A stretch of 64,000 nucleotides of DNA from the NCBI RefSeq assembly GCF_009208105.1, contig NZ_WFKL01000001.1:1178001-1242000 (forward strand), given 5' to 3'. Below, one piece after another: positions 18,243-29,775 of the stretch. The notes beneath the pieces were generated by a model that searched no databases, had not been told where the DNA came from, and worked only from the letters and a program-made list of their open reading frames with translations. The stretch is from Rouxiella sp. S1S-2 (GTDB taxonomy: Bacteria; Pseudomonadota; Gammaproteobacteria; Enterobacterales; Enterobacteriaceae). How positions within the stretch are numbered: position 1 is the stretch's first letter; each line of letters starts with the position of its first letter. Position numbers and translations under genes: made by a program.

Positions 18243-21200
18243 TGAAAGAAATTATCCCGCACAGGCTCGATCCTCTCACTTTGCCGCTGTCTGGCGAGAG
18301 ACTGATTGAGGCTTCTGCGGGTACCGGAAAAACGTTTACGCTGGCTTTGCTCTACCTGCGGCTGCTGCTGGGGTTGGGTAAGGAAGCGGCTTTTTCCCGC
18401 AGACTGACTGTAGAAGAAATTCTGGTCGTGACGTTTACCGAGGCGGCAACCGAAGAGCTGCGCGGGCGTATACGCAGCAATATCCACGAGCTGCGGCTGG
18501 CCTGCATTCGTGGTGAAAGTCATAACGCGGTGCTGACCATGTTGATGACTGAAATCGCCGATTTGTCTGAGGCGGCCTCAACCCTGTTGGCTGCCGAGCG
18601 ACAGATGGACGAGGCGGCGATTTACACCATTCACGGTTTCTGCCAGCGCATGCTGATGCACAATGCGTTCGAATCCGGCATTCTTTTTGAACAAACGTTG
18701 ATTCAGGATGAACTGCCGCTGCGCCGTCAGGCCTGTGCGGATTTTTGGCGGCGCTACTGTTATCCACTGCCTTTGAATATTGCACGCGCGGTGTCGCAGG
18801 AGTGGAGTGGGCCGGAAGCGCTGCTTGCCGACCTTTCCTCTTATCTTCACGGCGAAGCACCACAGTTGCGCTTTCCCCCTGATAGCAATGAAACGCTTGA
18901 AAGTCGTCATCAGCGGATCGTTGACAGAATTGATGATATTAAACAGCAGTGGCGCACGGGCGCCGCTGACTTTGAGCGTGAAATCACCCAATCCGGCGTC
19001 GACAAGCGAAGCTACAGCAGTCGTTATCTGCCTAACTGGCTGGCCTCTGTCGGTGATTGGGCCTCTCAACCGACCGAAAGCTACACGTTGCCGAAAGAAC
19101 TTGAGCGTTTTAGGCAATCGACACTGTTTGAGAAAACAAAGAAAGGGCAGCCGCCAGAACACACCGTTTTTAATGCTATAGACCTTCTTTACGAAGAACC
19201 ACTGAGCATCCGTGACCTGGTGATTGCCCGCGCGTTAGATGAAATACGTCGGTCAATTGCCGAAGAGAAGCGCCAGCGCGCCGAGATGGGATTTGATGAC
19301 CTGCTAAGTCGCCTTGATAACGCACTGCGTCAGCCTTCGGGTGAGCTATTGGCTCAGGCAATACGTCAGCGTTATCCTCTGGCAATGATTGATGAATTTC
19401 AGGATACCGATCCGCAGCAATATCGTATCTTCCACTGCCTCTACGGTAACCAGCCTGAGTGTGGGTTACTGCTAATCGGTGACCCCAAGCAGGCGATTTA
19501 TGCGTTCCGCGGGGCTGACATCTTTACCTATATGCGTGCACGTTCCGAAGTGAGTGCTCATTACACCATGGACACCAACTGGCGTTCGTCGGTTTCTATG
19601 GTAAAGAGTGTCAATCAGCTATTCTCGCGGCTGCCGTCACCGTTTTTGTTCTCGGAAATCCCCTTTATTTCGGTGCAGCCTGCGCCTAAAAATTCCGCCC
19701 TATGCTTTGAGCTGGAAGGAGAAAAACAGCCCGGGCTGCAGTGTTGGCTACAGCCTGGTGAAGGCGTTGGCGTAAACGATTATCAGCAGTTTATGGCCCA
19801 GCACTGTGCTGCGCAGATTCGTGACTGGCTCACCGCCGGTCAGCGGCAGCAGGCGTGGCTGGTGTCTGGAGACAAACGTCGTCCCGTGCAGGCATCTGAT
19901 ATTACTATCCTTATTCGCAGTCGCCGCGAAGCCGCTCTTATTCGTGATGCGCTTGCGGTGCTCAATATTCCTTCGGTTTATCTCTCAAATCGCGACAGCG
20001 TTTTTGATACACCTGAGGCCATGGATGTACTTTGGCTGCTGCAGGCCGTATTGACGCCGGAGCATGAGAGAACATTGCGCAGCGCTATGGCAACCGGCCT
20101 GATGGGGCTGGATGCGTTGACTCTGGATGCGTTAAGTCAAGACGAGCTCGCATGGGACAAGCTGGTGGACGAGTTTGACGGCTATCGCCAACGCTGGTTG
20201 CAGCGGGGCGTACTGCCGATGCTCAAAGGTCTTATTTTAAGCCGCCATATTGCCGAAGACTTGCTGGCTAATCCCGGAGGGGAACGTCGACTCACCGATC
20301 TGCTGCATTTGGGCGAACTGTTGCAGGAGGCGGCGGCGCAACTCGACAGTGAACACGCCGTCGTGCGCTGGCTGGCTCAGCAAATAGCGCAACCAGACAC
20401 ACAGTCACAAAGCCAGCAGCTGCGGCTTGAGAGTGATAAACACCTTGTTAAAGTTGTCACTATCCACAAGTCAAAAGGGCTGGAGTATCCGTTGGTCTGG
20501 CTGCCCTTTATCAGTAATTTCCGTCAGCAGCAGAAAGGTCTTTACCATGACCGTACCAGCTTCGCGGCACTGCTTGATTTGAGTGAGGATGAACAGAGCC
20601 TACAGTTGGCAGAAGAAGAGCGACTGGCGGAGGATTTACGTCTGCTGTATGTGGCACTCACCCGATCGGTTTATCACTGTAGTCTCGGCATTGCGCCATT
20701 GATGCAGGGTAATCGCAAAAAACAGGGTGATACTGATATACATCTCGGTGCGATGGGTTATTTGATTCAAAACGGACAGGCGGGTGATGCAGGCTATCTT
20801 GCCGAGTGTTTACAGACTCTGGCTGATGAAAATATTGCTGTTTCACCTGCCGGTGGTAATGAGCAAACGGTGTGGATCCCGCCGGTTGTTGAGTCTTCAC
20901 AGCTTGTCGCAGCGCAGGTAAGCCGCACTATTGCTGATTTTTGGCGAGTGACCAGCTATTCGGGTTTACAGCAGCACGGGTCGGCGCTGGCTCAGGATCT
21001 TTTACCGAAGCTGGATGTTGACGCCGCCGGCGAACAGCCGCAGGACCGCGAGCCGCAAATGACGCCACACAGTTTCCCTCGTGGTGCAGGGCCCGGGACT
21101 TTCTTGCACAGTTTGTTTGAGGAAATCGACTTTAGTCAGCCGGTAGAGACATCTTGGTTGCAAGAGATGCTGGAGGCTCAAGGCTATGACGCCGCATGGC

Positions 21201-21790
21201 TGCCCGTGTTGGAAGAGTGGGTCAATGCGGTATTGAGCACGCCACTTGACGACCATGAGATGTCGCTTAGCGCATTGGATCCTTCACAACACCAGTCCGA
21301 ACTGCAATTTTATTTGCCGATTGATGGGCTGCTTAAATCCGAGCAACTTGACGCCCTGGCGCGTGCGCACGACAGCCTTTCTGCGCAGTGTCCGCCGTTA
21401 AACTTTCAGCAAGTGCGTGGCATGCTAAAGGGTTTTATCGACCTGGTTTACTGTTGGCAAGGGCGTTATTACCTGCTCGACTACAAGTCCAACTGGCTGG
21501 GAGAAGACAGCAGTGCCTATACGCAGTCAGCCATGGAAAATGCGATGGCTCACCACCGGTACGACCTTCAATATCAACTTTACACGCTGGCCCTGCATCG
21601 CTATTTGCAGCACCGGTTAGCAAACTATAACTACCAACAGCATTTTGGCGGTGTCATTTATCTGTTTTTGCGCGGCGTAGATGCCGAGCATCCTAACAAC
21701 GGCATTTTCCGTCACCGCCCCAGCGAGGAATTTATTAAGTCGATGGACGCGCTGTTTAAAGGCCTGCCTTTGCCGCAGGAGGTGGCGTAA
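18242..21790 (+). CDS. recB: RecB, exonuclease V subunit beta
   Basis: A 1182-aa UvrD-family 3'-5' helicase plus nuclease. Walker A is ASAGTGKT at residues 24-31; the DExx box is [16 protein letters not shown]; helicase motif VI-type residues are in [10 protein letters not shown]. The C-terminal RecB nuclease domain carries DLVY and [10 protein letters not shown], whose Asp and Lys form the metal-dependent active site that makes both the exonuclease and the RecA-loading activity. Start overlaps the ptrA stop and its own stop overlaps recD (TAATG), giving tight coupling of subunits. Confidence 0.97.
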   Translation: MKEIIPHRLDPLTLPLSGERLIEASAGTGKTFTLALLYLRLLLGLGKEAAFSRRLTVEEILVVTFTEAATEELRGRIRSNIHELRLACIRGESHNAVLTMLMTEIADLSEAASTLLAAERQMDEAAIYTIHGFCQRMLMHNAFESGILFEQTLIQDELPLRRQACADFWRRYCYPLPLNIARAVSQEWSGPEALLADLSSYLHGEAPQLRFPPDSNETLESRHQRIVDRIDDIKQQWRTGAADFEREITQSGVDKRSYSSRYLPNWLASVGDWASQPTESYTLPKELERFRQSTLFEKTKKGQPPEHTVFNAIDLLYEEPLSIRDLVIARALDEIRRSIAEEKRQRAEMGFDDLLSRLDNALRQPSGELLAQAIRQRYPLAMIDEFQDTDPQQYRIFHCLYGNQPECGLLLIGDPKQAIYAFRGADIFTYMRARSEVSAHYTMDTNWRSSVSMVKSVNQLFSRLPSPFLFSEIPFISVQPAPKNSALCFELEGEKQPGLQCWLQPGEGVGVNDYQQFMAQHCAAQIRDWLTAGQRQQAWLVSGDKRRPVQASDITILIRSRREAALIRDALAVLNIPSVYLSNRDSVFDTPEAMDVLWLLQAVLTPEHERTLRSAMATGLMGLDALTLDALSQDELAWDKLVDEFDGYRQRWLQRGVLPMLKGLILSRHIAEDLLANPGGERRLTDLLHLGELLQEAAAQLDSEHAVVRWLAQQIAQPDTQSQSQQLRLESDKHLVKVVTIHKSKGLEYPLVWLPFISNFRQQQKGLYHDRTSFAALLDLSEDEQSLQLAEEERLAEDLRLLYVALTRSVYHCSLGIAPLMQGNRKKQGDTDIHLGAMGYLIQNGQAGDAGYLAECLQTLADENIAVSPAGGNEQTVWIPPVVESSQLVAAQVSRTIADFWRVTSYSGLQQHGSALAQDLLPKLDVDAAGEQPQDREPQMTPHSFPRGAGPGTFLHSLFEEIDFSQPVETSWLQEMLEAQGYDAAWLPVLEEWVNAVLSTPLDDHEMSLSALDPSQHQSELQFYLPIDGLLKSEQLDALARAHDSLSAQCPPLNFQQVRGMLKGFIDLVYCWQGRYYLLDYKSNWLGEDSSAYTQSAMENAMAHHRYDLQYQLYTLALHRYLQHRLANYNYQQHFGGVIYLFLRGVDAEHPNNGIFRHRPSEEFIKSMDALFKGLPLPQEVA

Positions 21791-23670
21791 TGATTTCACT
21801 GTATGAACAGGCAATGGCGCTGGGTGCGCTGCGGGCGCTGGACGTGCAGTTTGCGCGCATGGTGGCGGGCGAGAATCCGGCGATGATGCTTGCCGCTGCC
21901 AGCCTCAGTGCTGAAGCAGGGCGTGGTCACGTGTGTTTACGCCTTGATGAACTGCAGCCTGATCGGCTTTTTGAAGGTCGTTTTCCGGCATTAGCGAATG
22001 CGATGTGGTTAGCGGCCGACGAGCCCGATGAGTCCGCCTGGCTTGAACTGTTGCAACAGCATACGGCGGTGAGCGACGGAACTCACGCTACGCCGCTGGT
22101 GCTGCAACAGCAGCGTCTGTATCTGCAAAGAATGTGGCAGGATGAAGGCCAGGTTGCCGCGTTTTTCATTGATGAAAACACCTCGCCACAGATTGATTTT
22201 ATTGAGAAAAATAGCGAAATTTTCGTGGATGAAGTGCGGCTGCGTCAAGTGCTTGACCAGCTGTTTGGCCCCGCCAGTATGGACGACATTGACTGGCAGA
22301 AAGTCGCTGCCGCCGTGGCCGCGACCCGTCGTATTGCCATTATTTCTGGCGGGCCGGGTACCGGTAAAACGACAACGGTGGCCAAACTTTTGGCCGCGTT
22401 GGTGCAACTTAATCCCGAGAGCCGCTTACGTATCCAACTGGCAGCCCCAACCGGTAAGGCAGCAGCAAGATTGACGGAGTCACTGGGGCAGGCCAGCCAA
22501 AGGCTTGAGCTTACTGAAGCTCAGCGAGCGCAGTTCCCCGATGAAGCTTCAACGCTCCACCGCCTGCTCGGCGCACAGCCTAATAGCCAACGAATGCGTT
22601 ATCATCGGGGAAATCCGCTACATATTGATGTGCTGGTGGTCGATGAAGCCTCAATGGTCGACCTGCCGATGATGGCCCGACTGATCGCGGCGTTGCCTGC
22701 TCAGGCACGCGTTATTTTTCTTGGTGACCGCGATCAGTTGGCTTCGGTAGAGGCTGGCGCGGTGCTGGGCGATATTTGCCGTTTCGCCGAGCAGGGTTAC
22801 AGCCAAGCGCGCGCCGCACAGTTGGCGCGTTTAACCGGCTGCCCGCTTCAAGGCACTGAACGTGAACATCCTGCCAGCGTGCGCGATACGCTTTGCTTGC
22901 TGCGTAAGAGCTACCGCTTTGATGCCGAGTCGGGCATTGGTCTGCTAGCCGCCGCGGTTAATTCCGGCGACAGCCACGCAGCCCGCCGGGTGCTGTCGCA
23001 AAATTTGCCCGACGTGGCCAGTTTCCCGCTCAATGAAACGGATGATTTTCAATCATTGCTCAATGCCTGTGTGGCGGGTTATCGCCCCTACTTGCAGGCG
23101 GTGGTTAATGCCGCGCCACCTGCCGATATACTGAAGACTTTTAGCGAATTTCAGGTGCTTTGTGCCTTGCGTGAAGGGCCGTTTGGCCTTGCTGGATTAA
23201 ATGAGCGCATCGAGCAACTGCTGCAGCGTCAGGGGCTAATTCGTCGCCCAACTGCACTGGGCGGGCGTTGGTATGCAGGAAGGCCGGTCATGATCAGTCG
23301 CAATGACAGTGCCCTTGGGTTGTTTAACGGGGATATCGGCATCGCCCTACGCAATGAGTTAGGTGAGCTGAGGGTTTATTTTCAGCTGCCCGATGGCCAA
23401 ATAAAGTCTGTACAGCCGAGCCGTCTGCCGGTGCATGATACCGCCTATGCCATGACGGTTCACAAGTCGCAGGGGTCGGAGTTTGAGCACACGCTGTTGG
23501 TGCTGCCTAACCATTTCTTACCGGTATTAACGCGAGAGCTGGTTTATACGGCCATTACCCGCGCCAAGCGAAAACTGTCGCTTTATGCCAGTGAAAAGGT
23601 ATTAGCCAAGGCGATTAGTACGCCTACGCAAAGGCGTAGCGGCCTGGTTGAGCGGCTGACCTCTCGCTAA
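21790..23670 (+). CDS. recD: RecD, exonuclease V subunit alpha
   Basis: A 626-aa SF1B 5'-3' helicase, slightly longer than the E. coli protein (608). Walker A is [14 protein letters not shown] near residue 185, Walker B is [12 protein letters not shown], and the C-terminal UvrD-like block [17 protein letters not shown] with AITRAK is present. RecD is the fast motor and regulates RecBCD nuclease activity. Its start overlaps the recB stop by 1 bp. A shared terminator separates it from convergent argA. Confidence 0.97.
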   Translation: MISLYEQAMALGALRALDVQFARMVAGENPAMMLAAASLSAEAGRGHVCLRLDELQPDRLFEGRFPALANAMWLAADEPDESAWLELLQQHTAVSDGTHATPLVLQQQRLYLQRMWQDEGQVAAFFIDENTSPQIDFIEKNSEIFVDEVRLRQVLDQLFGPASMDDIDWQKVAAAVAATRRIAIISGGPGTGKTTTVAKLLAALVQLNPESRLRIQLAAPTGKAAARLTESLGQASQRLELTEAQRAQFPDEASTLHRLLGAQPNSQRMRYHRGNPLHIDVLVVDEASMVDLPMMARLIAALPAQARVIFLGDRDQLASVEAGAVLGDICRFAEQGYSQARAAQLARLTGCPLQGTEREHPASVRDTLCLLRKSYRFDAESGIGLLAAAVNSGDSHAARRVLSQNLPDVASFPLNETDDFQSLLNACVAGYRPYLQAVVNAAPPADILKTFSEFQVLCALREGPFGLAGLNERIEQLLQRQGLIRRPTALGGRWYAGRPVMISRNDSALGLFNGDIGIALRNELGELRVYFQLPDGQIKSVQPSRLPVHDTAYAMTVHKSQGSEFEHTLLVLPNHFLPVLTRELVYTAITRAKRKLSLYASEKVLAKAISTPTQRRSGLVERLTSR

Positions 23671-23688
23671 CGGTAGCGGCAAATGATA

Positions 23689-23722
23689 AAAAAGGCGGGA
23701 TGATAGTCATTCCGCCTTTTTT
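23689..23722. terminator. Bidirectional terminator between recD and argA
   Basis: AAAAGGCGGGATGA pairs with TCATTCCGCCTTTT around a short loop, with A and T runs on the two sides. It sits between convergent recD and argA and should serve both. Confidence 0.88.
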
Positions 23723-23746
23723 GTCTCTTATTTGACCGTTTGGCCA

Positions 23747-25072
23747 TTAAAGATCTGCTATCAGGATTTTTGAACGTCGCTGGTAGTTGTACATCTCTTG
23801 TTTTTGAATCGGTAGAACGTCGACGTCGGCGGGCTTGAAGCCGCGTTCCTGGAACCAGTGGATACTGCGCGTGGTCAGCACGAAGAGTCGGGTCAGGCCC
23901 ATCTGCTTGGCATGGCTGGCTACGCGTTTAAGCAGCATTTCACCGCGCGACGAGCTGCGATAGTCGGGATGCACAGCCACGCAGGCCATTTCCCCAATCT
24001 TTTCATCGAGAAACGGGTAGAGCGCCGCGCAGGCAATGGTGAGGTTATCGCGTTCGATAATAGTGAATTTATCGATTTCCATTTCCAGCTGTTCGCGGGA
24101 GCGACGTACCAGAATACCCTGCTGCTCCAGCGGACGGATGAGTTCCAGAATTCCGCCGATGTCGTTTATCGTGGCACGACGCACCTGTTCAGCACTCTCC
24201 ATCACCACCTGCGTGCCAATACCGTCGCGCGAGAACAGTTCCTGAATAAGCGCACCGTCTTCCTGATAGCTTATCAGGTGGCTGCGGCGCACGCCGCTGC
24301 GGCAGGCTTTAACTGCACCGCGCAGGAAGCGCACGGTCTCAGACTGGTAGTCTTTCCGCTCTTCAATTTTCTCAATGAAATCCTGCGCTTCATTCGGGAA
24401 AAGTTCCGAGATAATGTTGTCTTCGCTGTCAATAACGCCCTGTTCGGCGCTAAAGCCGATCATTTTTTCTGCCTTGAGCTTTATAGCCAGTTGGGTGGCA
24501 ACTTCTTCAGAAACCAGATTAAAACTTTCGCCAGTGACTGATACTGCAACCGGACCCAGCAAGACAATCGCGTTGCTGTCGAGTTGGCGATGAATTGCCT
24601 CTTCATCGATGCGACGAATGCGTCCGCTGTGGCAATAGTCGATGCCGTCGTCTACGCCCAATGGCTGCGCGATAATAAAGTTGCCGCTCACCACGTTAAT
24701 GTGCGCGCCCTGCAGCGGCGTATTATTGAGACTCATTGAGAGCCGCGCGGTGATATCAAGCTGCAAAAGGCCCGCAGCCTGCTTCACTAACTCCAGAGCT
24801 CTGGCGTCGGTGACGCGGGTGTTTTTATGATAAATCGGCTCATAGTTATGCTCAGACAGGTTAGTGTCGATTTGCGGACGTGCGCCATAAACCACAACCA
24901 GCCTGATGCCCAGACTGTGCAACAGCCCGATGTCATTGACTATGTTTGTGAAATTCTCATGTTCGATGGCCTCACCACTGAGCATGATAACGAAAGTCTT
25001 ACCCCGGTGAGCATTAATGTAGGGAACTGAGTGGCGAAAACCCTGGACCAGTTCAGTGCTTCGTTCCTTCAC
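23747..25072 (-). CDS. argA: ArgA, N-acetylglutamate synthase
   Basis: A 441-aa two-domain enzyme for the first step of arginine synthesis, acetyl-CoA plus glutamate. The N-terminal amino-acid-kinase-like domain ([25 protein letters not shown]) binds arginine for feedback inhibition; the C-terminal GNAT domain carries the acetyl-CoA loop region [15 protein letters not shown]. The close match to E. coli ArgA covers the whole length. Two ARG boxes lie just upstream, so it should be repressed by ArgR. amiC is divergent. Confidence 0.97.
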   Translation of the reverse strand: MKERSTELVQGFRHSVPYINAHRGKTFVIMLSGEAIEHENFTNIVNDIGLLHSLGIRLVVVYGARPQIDTNLSEHNYEPIYHKNTRVTDARALELVKQAAGLLQLDITARLSMSLNNTPLQGAHINVVSGNFIIAQPLGVDDGIDYCHSGRIRRIDEEAIHRQLDSNAIVLLGPVAVSVTGESFNLVSEEVATQLAIKLKAEKMIGFSAEQGVIDSEDNIISELFPNEAQDFIEKIEERKDYQSETVRFLRGAVKACRSGVRRSHLISYQEDGALIQELFSRDGIGTQVVMESAEQVRRATINDIGGILELIRPLEQQGILVRRSREQLEMEIDKFTIIERDNLTIACAALYPFLDEKIGEMACVAVHPDYRSSSRGEMLLKRVASHAKQMGLTRLFVLTTRSIHWFQERGFKPADVDVLPIQKQEMYNYQRRSKILIADL

Positions 25073-25084
25073 GGCAAAACCTCT

Positions 25085-25123
25085 TTTGCATTTTTATTCG
25101 TAATTTTTGTATTTTTATTCTTT
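25085..25123. promoter_or_regulatory. Tandem ARG boxes (ArgR operator) upstream of argA
   Basis: Two 18-bp boxes, TTTGCATTTTTATTCGTA at 25085-25102 and TTTGTATTTTTATTCTTT at 25106-25123, are separated by exactly 3 bp. The consensus is wnTGAATwwwwATTCAnw in pairs 3 bp apart, bound by one ArgR hexamer. They begin 12 bp upstream of the argA start. Confidence 0.85.
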
Positions 25124-25296
25124 TATGACCCTGTGGCAAGTAAGAAATCTCTGTTTTTGAAATTCAATTATTTCTAACAATCAAAAAACTGAAAAATCCT
25201 GACAATACAAAGGATGACAGGGGAGGGGCGATTCGTTAAAGTTCGTCCTATTGCGTTTTGTTACTTTTACTCATCTTTTGATATCTTTGAGACTAC

Positions 25297-26547
25297 ATGC
25301 CTGACGAACAACATAATTCTCGCCGACGTCTTCTCCTGCAGGGCGTTGCAGCATCATGGTTGTTGAGCGTAACACGCGTGGGTGCTGCAGCCAGTTCGCA
25401 CGTCGTTGCGGTACGCGTTTGGCCATCATCTACTTATACCCGTATTACGCTGGAGTCGAGCCAGCCGCTCAAGTATAAGCAGTTTATGTTACAAGATCCG
25501 CATCGCGTGGTGGTCGATATTGAAGACGTTCAGCTCAACTCGGTGCTTAAAGGGTTGGGTGAAAAGATTAACGCGAGTGACCCTTATATTCAGCGGTTAC
25601 GGGTCGGGCAGTTCGATAAATCCACGGTACGGCTGGTTGTGGAGCTCAAGCAAACCGCAGCACCACACCTGTTTACTCTTCCGCCCGTTGCAGAGTTCCG
25701 CCATCGTCTGGTCGTCGATCTTTATCCTGAGAAGAACAGCGGCGGTGAACAGGACGATCCGCTGTTGGCACTGTTAGAGGATTACAACCGCGGAGACGTG
25801 GCGAGAACGCTCCCGCCCGAGAAAAAGAAAGACGGCAAAGCAGGGCACGAGCGCCCGCTGGTGATTATGCTCGACCCGGGTCACGGCGGCGAAGACCCGG
25901 GGGCGATTGGGAAATATAAAACGCGTGAGAAAGACGTGGTGCTGCAGATTGCCCGGCGTTTGCAAAAGCTCATTAAGCAGCAGCCCAACATGACGGTTTA
26001 TATGACCCGCAACGAAGATATTTTTATTCCGTTAAAGGTTCGCGTCGCCAAGGCGCGCAAACTGCGTGCCGATCTGTTTATTTCGATTCACGCCGATGCC
26101 TTTACCAACCGCGCAGCGCACGGCTCCTCAGTATTTGCGCTCTCAACCAAAGGCGCAACCAGCGCGGCCGCGCGTTTCCTGGCGCAGACTCAGAATGAGT
26201 CAGACAGCATTGGCGGGGTGAGTAAAAGCGGCGACCGTTATCTTGACCATACTTTATTTGATTTGCTGCAAACGGCGACGGTCACCGACAGCCTGAAATT
26301 TGGTAAAGAGGTGCTCACGCGCATCGGAAAGGTCAATCATCTGCACAAGCATAAAGTCGATCAGGCAGGATTTGCGGTATTAAAAGCCCCCGATATTCCG
26401 TCGATTCTGGTAGAGACGGCTTTTATCAGCAACGTCAATGAAGAGCGCAAATTGAAGACCAGTCATTTTCAACAGCAGGTGGCGGAATCGATTTTGGCAG
26501 GAATTAAAGCCTATTTTGCTGAAGGCGGTATGTTGGCAAGGCGCTAA
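25297..26547 (+). CDS. amiC: AmiC, N-acetylmuramoyl-L-alanine amidase
   Basis: A 416-aa septal amidase that cleaves stem peptides from peptidoglycan during daughter-cell separation, activated by NlpD. The N-terminus [16 protein letters not shown] is a Tat-type signal (twin Arg), as in E. coli AmiC. An AMIN domain (about 35-150) directs it to the septum; the Amidase_3 domain follows with zinc-site residues in [12 protein letters not shown], the Glu in YKTREKDVV, His in SIHADAF, and catalytic Glu in LVETAFISN. It is divergent from argA. Confidence 0.96.
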   Translation: MPDEQHNSRRRLLLQGVAASWLLSVTRVGAAASSHVVAVRVWPSSTYTRITLESSQPLKYKQFMLQDPHRVVVDIEDVQLNSVLKGLGEKINASDPYIQRLRVGQFDKSTVRLVVELKQTAAPHLFTLPPVAEFRHRLVVDLYPEKNSGGEQDDPLLALLEDYNRGDVARTLPPEKKKDGKAGHERPLVIMLDPGHGGEDPGAIGKYKTREKDVVLQIARRLQKLIKQQPNMTVYMTRNEDIFIPLKVRVAKARKLRADLFISIHADAFTNRAAHGSSVFALSTKGATSAAARFLAQTQNESDSIGGVSKSGDRYLDHTLFDLLQTATVTDSLKFGKEVLTRIGKVNHLHKHKVDQAGFAVLKAPDIPSILVETAFISNVNEERKLKTSHFQQQVAESILAGIKAYFAEGGMLARR

Positions 26548-26595
26548 GCAGGGGATTCAACGCTCGGTGGCGTATCCGTTTCTCTAAATTGCAGG

Positions 26596-26628
26596 CAAAA
26601 AAAAACACCCTGATGGGTGCTTGTTTTT
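26596..26628 (-). terminator. Terminator for the initiator tRNA operon (and amiC)
   Basis: ACACCC and GGGTGC pair around TGAT, with nine A residues on the left and a T-rich run on the right. On the minus strand the hairpin is followed by a long T run, as expected downstream of the tRNA array; on the plus strand it can stop amiC transcripts. Confidence 0.8.
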
Positions 26629-26656
26629 AACAGACTTTATATAAAATTCAGTAGAT

Positions 26657-26733
<77 letters not shown>

Positions 26734-26784
26734 TCCGTCTACTACAGTCTGTTACTTCTCACTACTTTAATGCTTTCAGTCAGT

Positions 26785-26861
<77 letters not shown>

Positions 26862-26953
26862 TCCGTTTACTGCTGACTTACTCTACACTATATACGCTAT
26901 TAAATCACGTACTTATCGAACGCATTTCCAATTCTTATCAAACAACATCGAAT

Positions 26954-27030
<77 letters not shown>

Positions 27031-27044
27031 TCCGATGGAGGCGA

Positions 27045-27072
27045 ACTATACTCCCCACGCTAAATGTTGCAA
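27045..27072 (-). promoter_or_regulatory. Promoter of the initiator tRNA operon
   Basis: On the minus strand TTGCAA (27072-27067) and TATAGT (27050-27045) are 16 bp apart, and the next bases before the tRNA are GC-rich (TCGCCTCC). A GC-rich discriminator is typical of stable RNA promoters under stringent control. Confidence 0.7.
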
Positions 27073-27252
27073 CCCCTTTTTGTATTTAATTGAGATAAAG
27101 CAGTTTATTGCTCCATTTTTGCGCATTGTGCTGCTAATTTCTGCCATTTTGCGTTAAGGCTTTTTTTTGTTTGGCACAATTCCCTTCCCTTCCCCCCTTT
27201 GTTATCGTTCTCGTTTAAATATTCCCCTTCCCCAGAGCAAGAGAGTGCATTA

Positions 27253-28428
27253 ATGAAAGGACGTTGGACAAAGTATTTGCTGAGTGGACTGGTGATCGCC
27301 ATTTTAGCCGGCTGTTCATCACGGCCCACCGACAGGGGACAGCAGTATAAGGATGGGCGACTCGATAATGCGCTCGAGTATGTTAATGAGCCTAACGCCA
27401 CCGGCAAGCCAGTAAATGCCAGAGATTATGCGGATCAGGTGTTGGAGGTGCAGTCTGCATCCTCTTCTCTTTATAACCGTAACACCAGTACCTATAAAGC
27501 TATTGAGCAGTGGGTCCGCTCAGGTGCCGATACGCGTACGCTGAGCCAGCATGGTTTGAGCGCTTACCAGATGGAAGGTGCGGATAATTTCGGTAACGTG
27601 CAGTTCACCGGTTACTACACGCCGGTAGTACAGGCGCGTTACACGCCGCAGGGCGAGTTCCAATATCCGCTGTACCGCATGCCGCCAAAACCTCGCGGTG
27701 GCCGTTTACCCGACCGTGCAGCCATTTATTCGGGGGCGTTAAGCAGTAAGTATGCCGTTGCCTATACCAACTCGCTGATGGATAACTTCATGATGGAAGT
27801 GCAGGGCAGCGGCTATGTTGACTACGGTGACGGTCGTCCGCTGATGTTCTTTGGCTACGGCGGTAAAAACGGTCATGCCTACCGCAGTATCGGCAAGGTG
27901 CTTATCGACCGAGGTGAAGTAGCGCGTCAGGATATGTCGATGCAGGCTATACGCAACTGGGCCGATGCCCACAGCGCGGCAGAAGTGCGAGAGCTTCTTG
28001 AGCAGAATCCGTCATTCGTCTTCTTCAAGCCCGAACCTTTTGCGCCAGTAAGAGGCGCGGCGGGTGTGCCACTGGTGGCTAAAGCGTCGGTAGCGTCTGA
28101 CCGTTCGCTTATCCCAACCGGTACCTCGCTGCTGGCTGAAGTGCCTGAGCTGGACAATAAAGGTAAATTTACCGGCAAATATCATTTGCGTCTGATGGTT
28201 GCGCTCGACGTAGGCGGCGCGATTAAGGGACAACATTTCGATATGTATCAAGGTATTGGTCCTGACGCGGGGCATGCAGCAGGATTTTATAATCACTATG
28301 GACGCGTATGGGTGTTAAAATCGACGCAGAGTAGCGCACCTTTGATGACCAGCTATCAGACGAATACGCTGAGTGGTGGGTCACAGCTGGTTCCGGCTGA
28401 GGGTGCAAAAAATCCTTTTTCAGATTGA
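27253..28428 (+). CDS. mltA: MltA, membrane-bound lytic murein transglycosylase A
   Basis: A 391-aa outer-membrane lipoprotein: MKGRWTKYLLSGLVIAILAG followed by the lipobox Cys. I start at ATG 27253, since the longer frame from 27199 would displace the signal peptide. MltA cleaves peptidoglycan glycan strands to 1,6-anhydro products. The MltA domain (GYYTPVVQARYTP) and the C-terminal 3D double-psi barrel (VALDVGGAIKGQHFD) are present; the Asp ending that motif is the catalytic residue by homology. Confidence 0.96.
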   Translation: MKGRWTKYLLSGLVIAILAGCSSRPTDRGQQYKDGRLDNALEYVNEPNATGKPVNARDYADQVLEVQSASSSLYNRNTSTYKAIEQWVRSGADTRTLSQHGLSAYQMEGADNFGNVQFTGYYTPVVQARYTPQGEFQYPLYRMPPKPRGGRLPDRAAIYSGALSSKYAVAYTNSLMDNFMMEVQGSGYVDYGDGRPLMFFGYGGKNGHAYRSIGKVLIDRGEVARQDMSMQAIRNWADAHSAAEVRELLEQNPSFVFFKPEPFAPVRGAAGVPLVAKASVASDRSLIPTGTSLLAEVPELDNKGKFTGKYHLRLMVALDVGGAIKGQHFDMYQGIGPDAGHAAGFYNHYGRVWVLKSTQSSAPLMTSYQTNTLSGGSQLVPAEGAKNPFSD

Positions 28429-28467
28429 AAATAAGTCATTAGCAAGTAGATAGAGAGGTCATACAAC

Positions 28468-29307
28468 ATGGCGGCAGAATATTCTGAGGCTTATCAACAG
28501 CGTTTCGGCGGCACGGCGCGACTTTACGGCCAGCAGGCTCTGGCGCTGTTTTCTGCCGCACATGTCTGTGTGATTGGAATTGGTGGCGTGGGGTCGTGGG
28601 CGGCCGAAGCACTGGCTCGCACCGGCATTGGCGCAATCACGCTGATTGATATGGACGACGTGTGTGTGACCAATACTAATCGTCAGATCCACGCACTGCG
28701 TGAAAACGTCGGGCAATCAAAAGTTGAGATCATGGCGCAGCGCATTTTAGCGATCAATCCGGAGTGCAAGGTGACCTGCATTGACGACTTTATTACGCCA
28801 GACAACGTTGCCGAAATGCTCAACCGTGATTTTAGCTACGTGATTGACGCCATTGACAGCGTACGACCGAAAGCCGCGCTGCTTTCCTATTGCCGTCGCT
28901 ATAAAATACCCGTTGTAACTACCGGCGGTGCGGGTGGGCAAATCGATCCGACGCGAATTGAAGTCGCCGATCTGGCGAAAACTATTCAGGACCCGCTGGC
29001 GGCCAAATTGCGTGAGCGGTTGAAAAATGATTTTAACGTGGTCAGAAATAACAAGGGCAAGCTGGGGATCGACTGTGTATTTTCCAGTGAACCGCTGATG
29101 TATCCGCAGCCCGATGGTCAGGTGTGTGCTTCACGTGCTACCGCTGAAGGGCCGAAACGTATGGACTGTGAGTCAGGGTTTGGTGCCGCCACGATGGTAA
29201 CGGCAAGCTTCGGCTTTGTGGCGGTTTCACACGTGCTGAAGAAGATGATGGCTAAGGCGCAGCGTCAGGCAGCGGAAGCGGCCAAAGGTGCGACAGCGAC
29301 CGTATAA
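28468..29307 (+). CDS. tcdA: TcdA (CsdL), tRNA threonylcarbamoyladenosine dehydratase
   Basis: A 279-aa E1-like enzyme that uses ATP to cyclise t6A37 to ct6A in tRNAs. The nucleotide-binding motif GIGGVGSWAAEALARTG is at residues ~36-52, followed by LIDMDDVCVTNTNRQ, the ThiF/MoeB/HesA pattern. It lies beside csdE and csdA, the sulfur relay that in E. coli supports ct6A formation. The C-terminal end is a short hydrophobic helix and tail. csdE is convergent, with only 5 bp between the stop codons. Confidence 0.95.
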   Translation: MAAEYSEAYQQRFGGTARLYGQQALALFSAAHVCVIGIGGVGSWAAEALARTGIGAITLIDMDDVCVTNTNRQIHALRENVGQSKVEIMAQRILAINPECKVTCIDDFITPDNVAEMLNRDFSYVIDAIDSVRPKAALLSYCRRYKIPVVTTGGAGGQIDPTRIEVADLAKTIQDPLAAKLRERLKNDFNVVRNNKGKLGIDCVFSSEPLMYPQPDGQVCASRATAEGPKRMDCESGFGAATMVTASFGFVAVSHVLKKMMAKAQRQAAEAAKGATATV

Positions 29308-29312
29308 AAATG

Positions 29313-29750
29313 TTATCCCAGACAGGCGTGGGCAATATCCTGTACGCCCTGTGAGAGCGCAGCCAGACCGCTGGCGCGGCTGCTGCTCAGCTGTTGGCGA
29401 AGTTGCAGAGTATCGAACAACGCCAGCGGATCGCGACTCAAGATCTCTTCCGGCTTTTTGCCTTCAACTGCCGTCAGCAGTACTGCGAGCAGGCCCTTAA
29501 CGATGCGCCCCTCGCTGTCGCCATAAAAATGAATTCCGCCGTTTTCCATTCTCTCATAGCCCAGCCACACGCGATTCTCACATCCTGACAGTTCTATAGC
29601 GGCAGTTTTCAATGATGCATCGAGCGGCGGCAGAACTTTTGCCAGCATTACCAGCTGGCGATAACGGTCTTCCCATTGGCGAAAATCCGAGAATTTTTCG
29701 ATTAGTGACGGCTCGGTAATTTCATTTCCAAACGGGTGCGGGGCTAACAT
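29313..29750 (-). CDS. csdE: CsdE, sulfur acceptor protein
   Basis: ATG 29750 gives a 145-aa SufE-family protein ([11 protein letters not shown]), close to the 147 aa of E. coli CsdE; the upstream extension is non-homologous. The acceptor Cys is in [11 protein letters not shown], followed by [18 protein letters not shown]. It takes persulfide sulfur from CsdA. It starts 25 bp after the csdA stop and is co-transcribed with it. Confidence 0.95.
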   Translation of the reverse strand: MLAPHPFGNEITEPSLIEKFSDFRQWEDRYRQLVMLAKVLPPLDASLKTAAIELSGCENRVWLGYERMENGGIHFYGDSEGRIVKGLLAVLLTAVEGKKPEEILSRDPLALFDTLQLRQQLSSSRASGLAALSQGVQDIAHACLG

Positions 29751-29775
29751 AATTTCTCTCTTATTTAATCGGTAT